DNA from: Bacteroidota bacterium
GTDB lineage: Bacteria; Bacteroidota; Bacteroidia; Bacteroidales; GCA-2748055
Direction of reading: 5' to 3'
NCBI GenBank assembly: GCA_030592605.1
Contig: JAUVIT010000090.1
Location: 1 to 6,899, forward strand
DNA length: 6,899 bases
The notes under the pieces were generated by a model, which was given only the letters and a program-made list of their open reading frames with translations, searched no databases and had not been told where the DNA came from. Shown here in pieces: positions 6,256 to 6,899 of this stretch (the first letter of the stretch is position 1; the number at the start of each line of letters is the position of its first letter). A program made the position numbers and the translations under genes.

Positions 6256-6899
6256 ATGAAGAAATATGAAGTAATTATTATTGGGGCAGGACCTGCCGGA
6301 ATAGTAACGGGAGTAACCGTGAAAAAGCAAAATCCCAACAAATCGGTTCTCATCATAACAGAAGAAGAAAAAGGACTGATACCCTGTGGGATTCCATATA
6401 TTTTTCACCATCTGGGTTCTGTAGAGAAAAATATGATGGGGCTGAAACCATTCAAAGATCTGGGGGGAGAAGTGATTGCCGATCCCGTGAATGAAGTCAA
6501 CATAGAAGAGAAGTCAGTAAGCCTGAAATCAGGGGATATCTATCATTATGATAAACTTGTCTTTGCCACTGGTTCTACGCCTGTGATAGCTAAATTCATT
6601 CAGGGTTATGAGATGAAGAGTGTTTATTATATTAAAAAAAGCTATGGCTATATCCAAAGGCTTTTCGAGGAGTTGAAGGGTAAAAAGAATATCGTAATCA
6701 TAGGAGGTGGGTTTATTGGTGCTGAAGTGGCGGAACAGCTTTCATTTCATCACGATAAACATATTACTTTGGTTGAAAGTGAAAAATATTGTTTTTCTAA
6801 GGCATTTTCCGAAGAATTAAGCAAAATAGCCACAGAACAGCTTAAGAAAACTGCTACTTGTATTCGTACTTCAATTTCAGTAGAAAAAATTATCGGCAA
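6256..6899 (+). CDS. FAD/NAD(P)-dependent oxidoreductase of the coenzyme A disulfide reductase / NADH oxidase type, 5' part; continues past the window
   Basis: The frame is open from ATG 6256 to the window end (214 full codons of a family usually 440 to 570 residues long). The FAD-binding motif GAGPAG is at residues 10-15. The redox-active site is GLIPCGIPYIF with a single cysteine, Cys44, in the C-G-x-P-Y context that marks the CoADR/Npx/persulfide-reductase class, unlike the CxxxxC of glutathione reductases. FATGSTP (103-109) is the second flavin motif. GGGFIGAE, with glycines 150, 152 and 155, binds the nicotinamide cofactor. Family members reduce CoA disulfide, CoA-persulfide, polysulfide or oxygen using NAD(P)H in the cytoplasm. 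A C-terminal rhodanese or TusA domain, present in some members, could lie outside the window and would settle the substrate. The gene is divergent from the Spy-like gene and clearly AT-richer than the left of the window. Confidence 0.9.
   Translation, partial: MKKYEVIIIGAGPAGIVTGVTVKKQNPNKSVLIITEEEKGLIPCGIPYIFHHLGSVEKNMMGLKPFKDLGGEVIADPVNEVNIEEKSVSLKSGDIYHYDKLVFATGSTPVIAKFIQGYEMKSVYYIKKSYGYIQRLFEELKGKKNIVIIGGGFIGAEVAEQLSFHHDKHITLVESEKYCFSKAFSEELSKIATEQLKKTATCIRTSISVEKIIG

Overview
The window looks like a chromosomal segment of a Bacteroidota bacterium, probably an anaerobic or facultative Bacteroidales-type lineage. This is inferred from several signs. Intergenic DNA is AT-rich and no start codon has a clear Shine-Dalgarno. 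Exported proteins carry short Sec signal peptides whose predicted mature form begins with Gln. One promoter matches the Bacteroidota -33 TTTG / -7 TAnnTTTG consensus with 20-nt spacing. A very large 2-hydroxyacyl-CoA-dehydratase activase fusion, a protein type of anaerobic metabolism, is present.

Layout from left to right: (1) the 3' part of sfsA on the + strand, carrying a 21-bp in-frame tandem duplication. (2) A short convergent gap with three ATTTCAGATC copies spaced exactly 18 bp apart. (3) A 4.2-kb minus-strand gene for a 1412-residue protein with two ASKHA/BadF-type [4Fe-4S] ATPase domains, a cysteine knuckle, and a C-terminal half that appears to hold two dehydratase-like repeats, each with its own set of three cysteines. 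(4) A 178-bp AT-rich spacer. (5) A minus-strand exported Bcp-type peroxiredoxin. (6) A minus-strand exported Spy/CpxP-like LTxxQ protein with a Gly/Arg/Tyr hexapeptide-repeat tail. (7) A divergent intergenic region with a near-consensus promoter that holds a 14-bp perfect palindrome exactly between its two elements. (8) The 5' part of a + strand FAD/NAD(P) oxidoreductase of the coenzyme A disulfide reductase type, cut by the window end.

A plausible theme is redox and envelope stress. The peroxiredoxin and the Spy-like protein are neighbours on one strand and both are exported. The divergent CoADR-type enzyme handles small-molecule thiols, disulfides or persulfides and appears to be under operator control. 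The giant activase fusion would carry out ATP-driven low-potential electron transfer and needs anoxia to work. No link between it and its neighbours is proven here. The most promising leads are the four-module activase/dehydratase fusion, whose substrate cannot be told from sequence, and the palindrome-in-spacer promoter of the CoADR-type gene.
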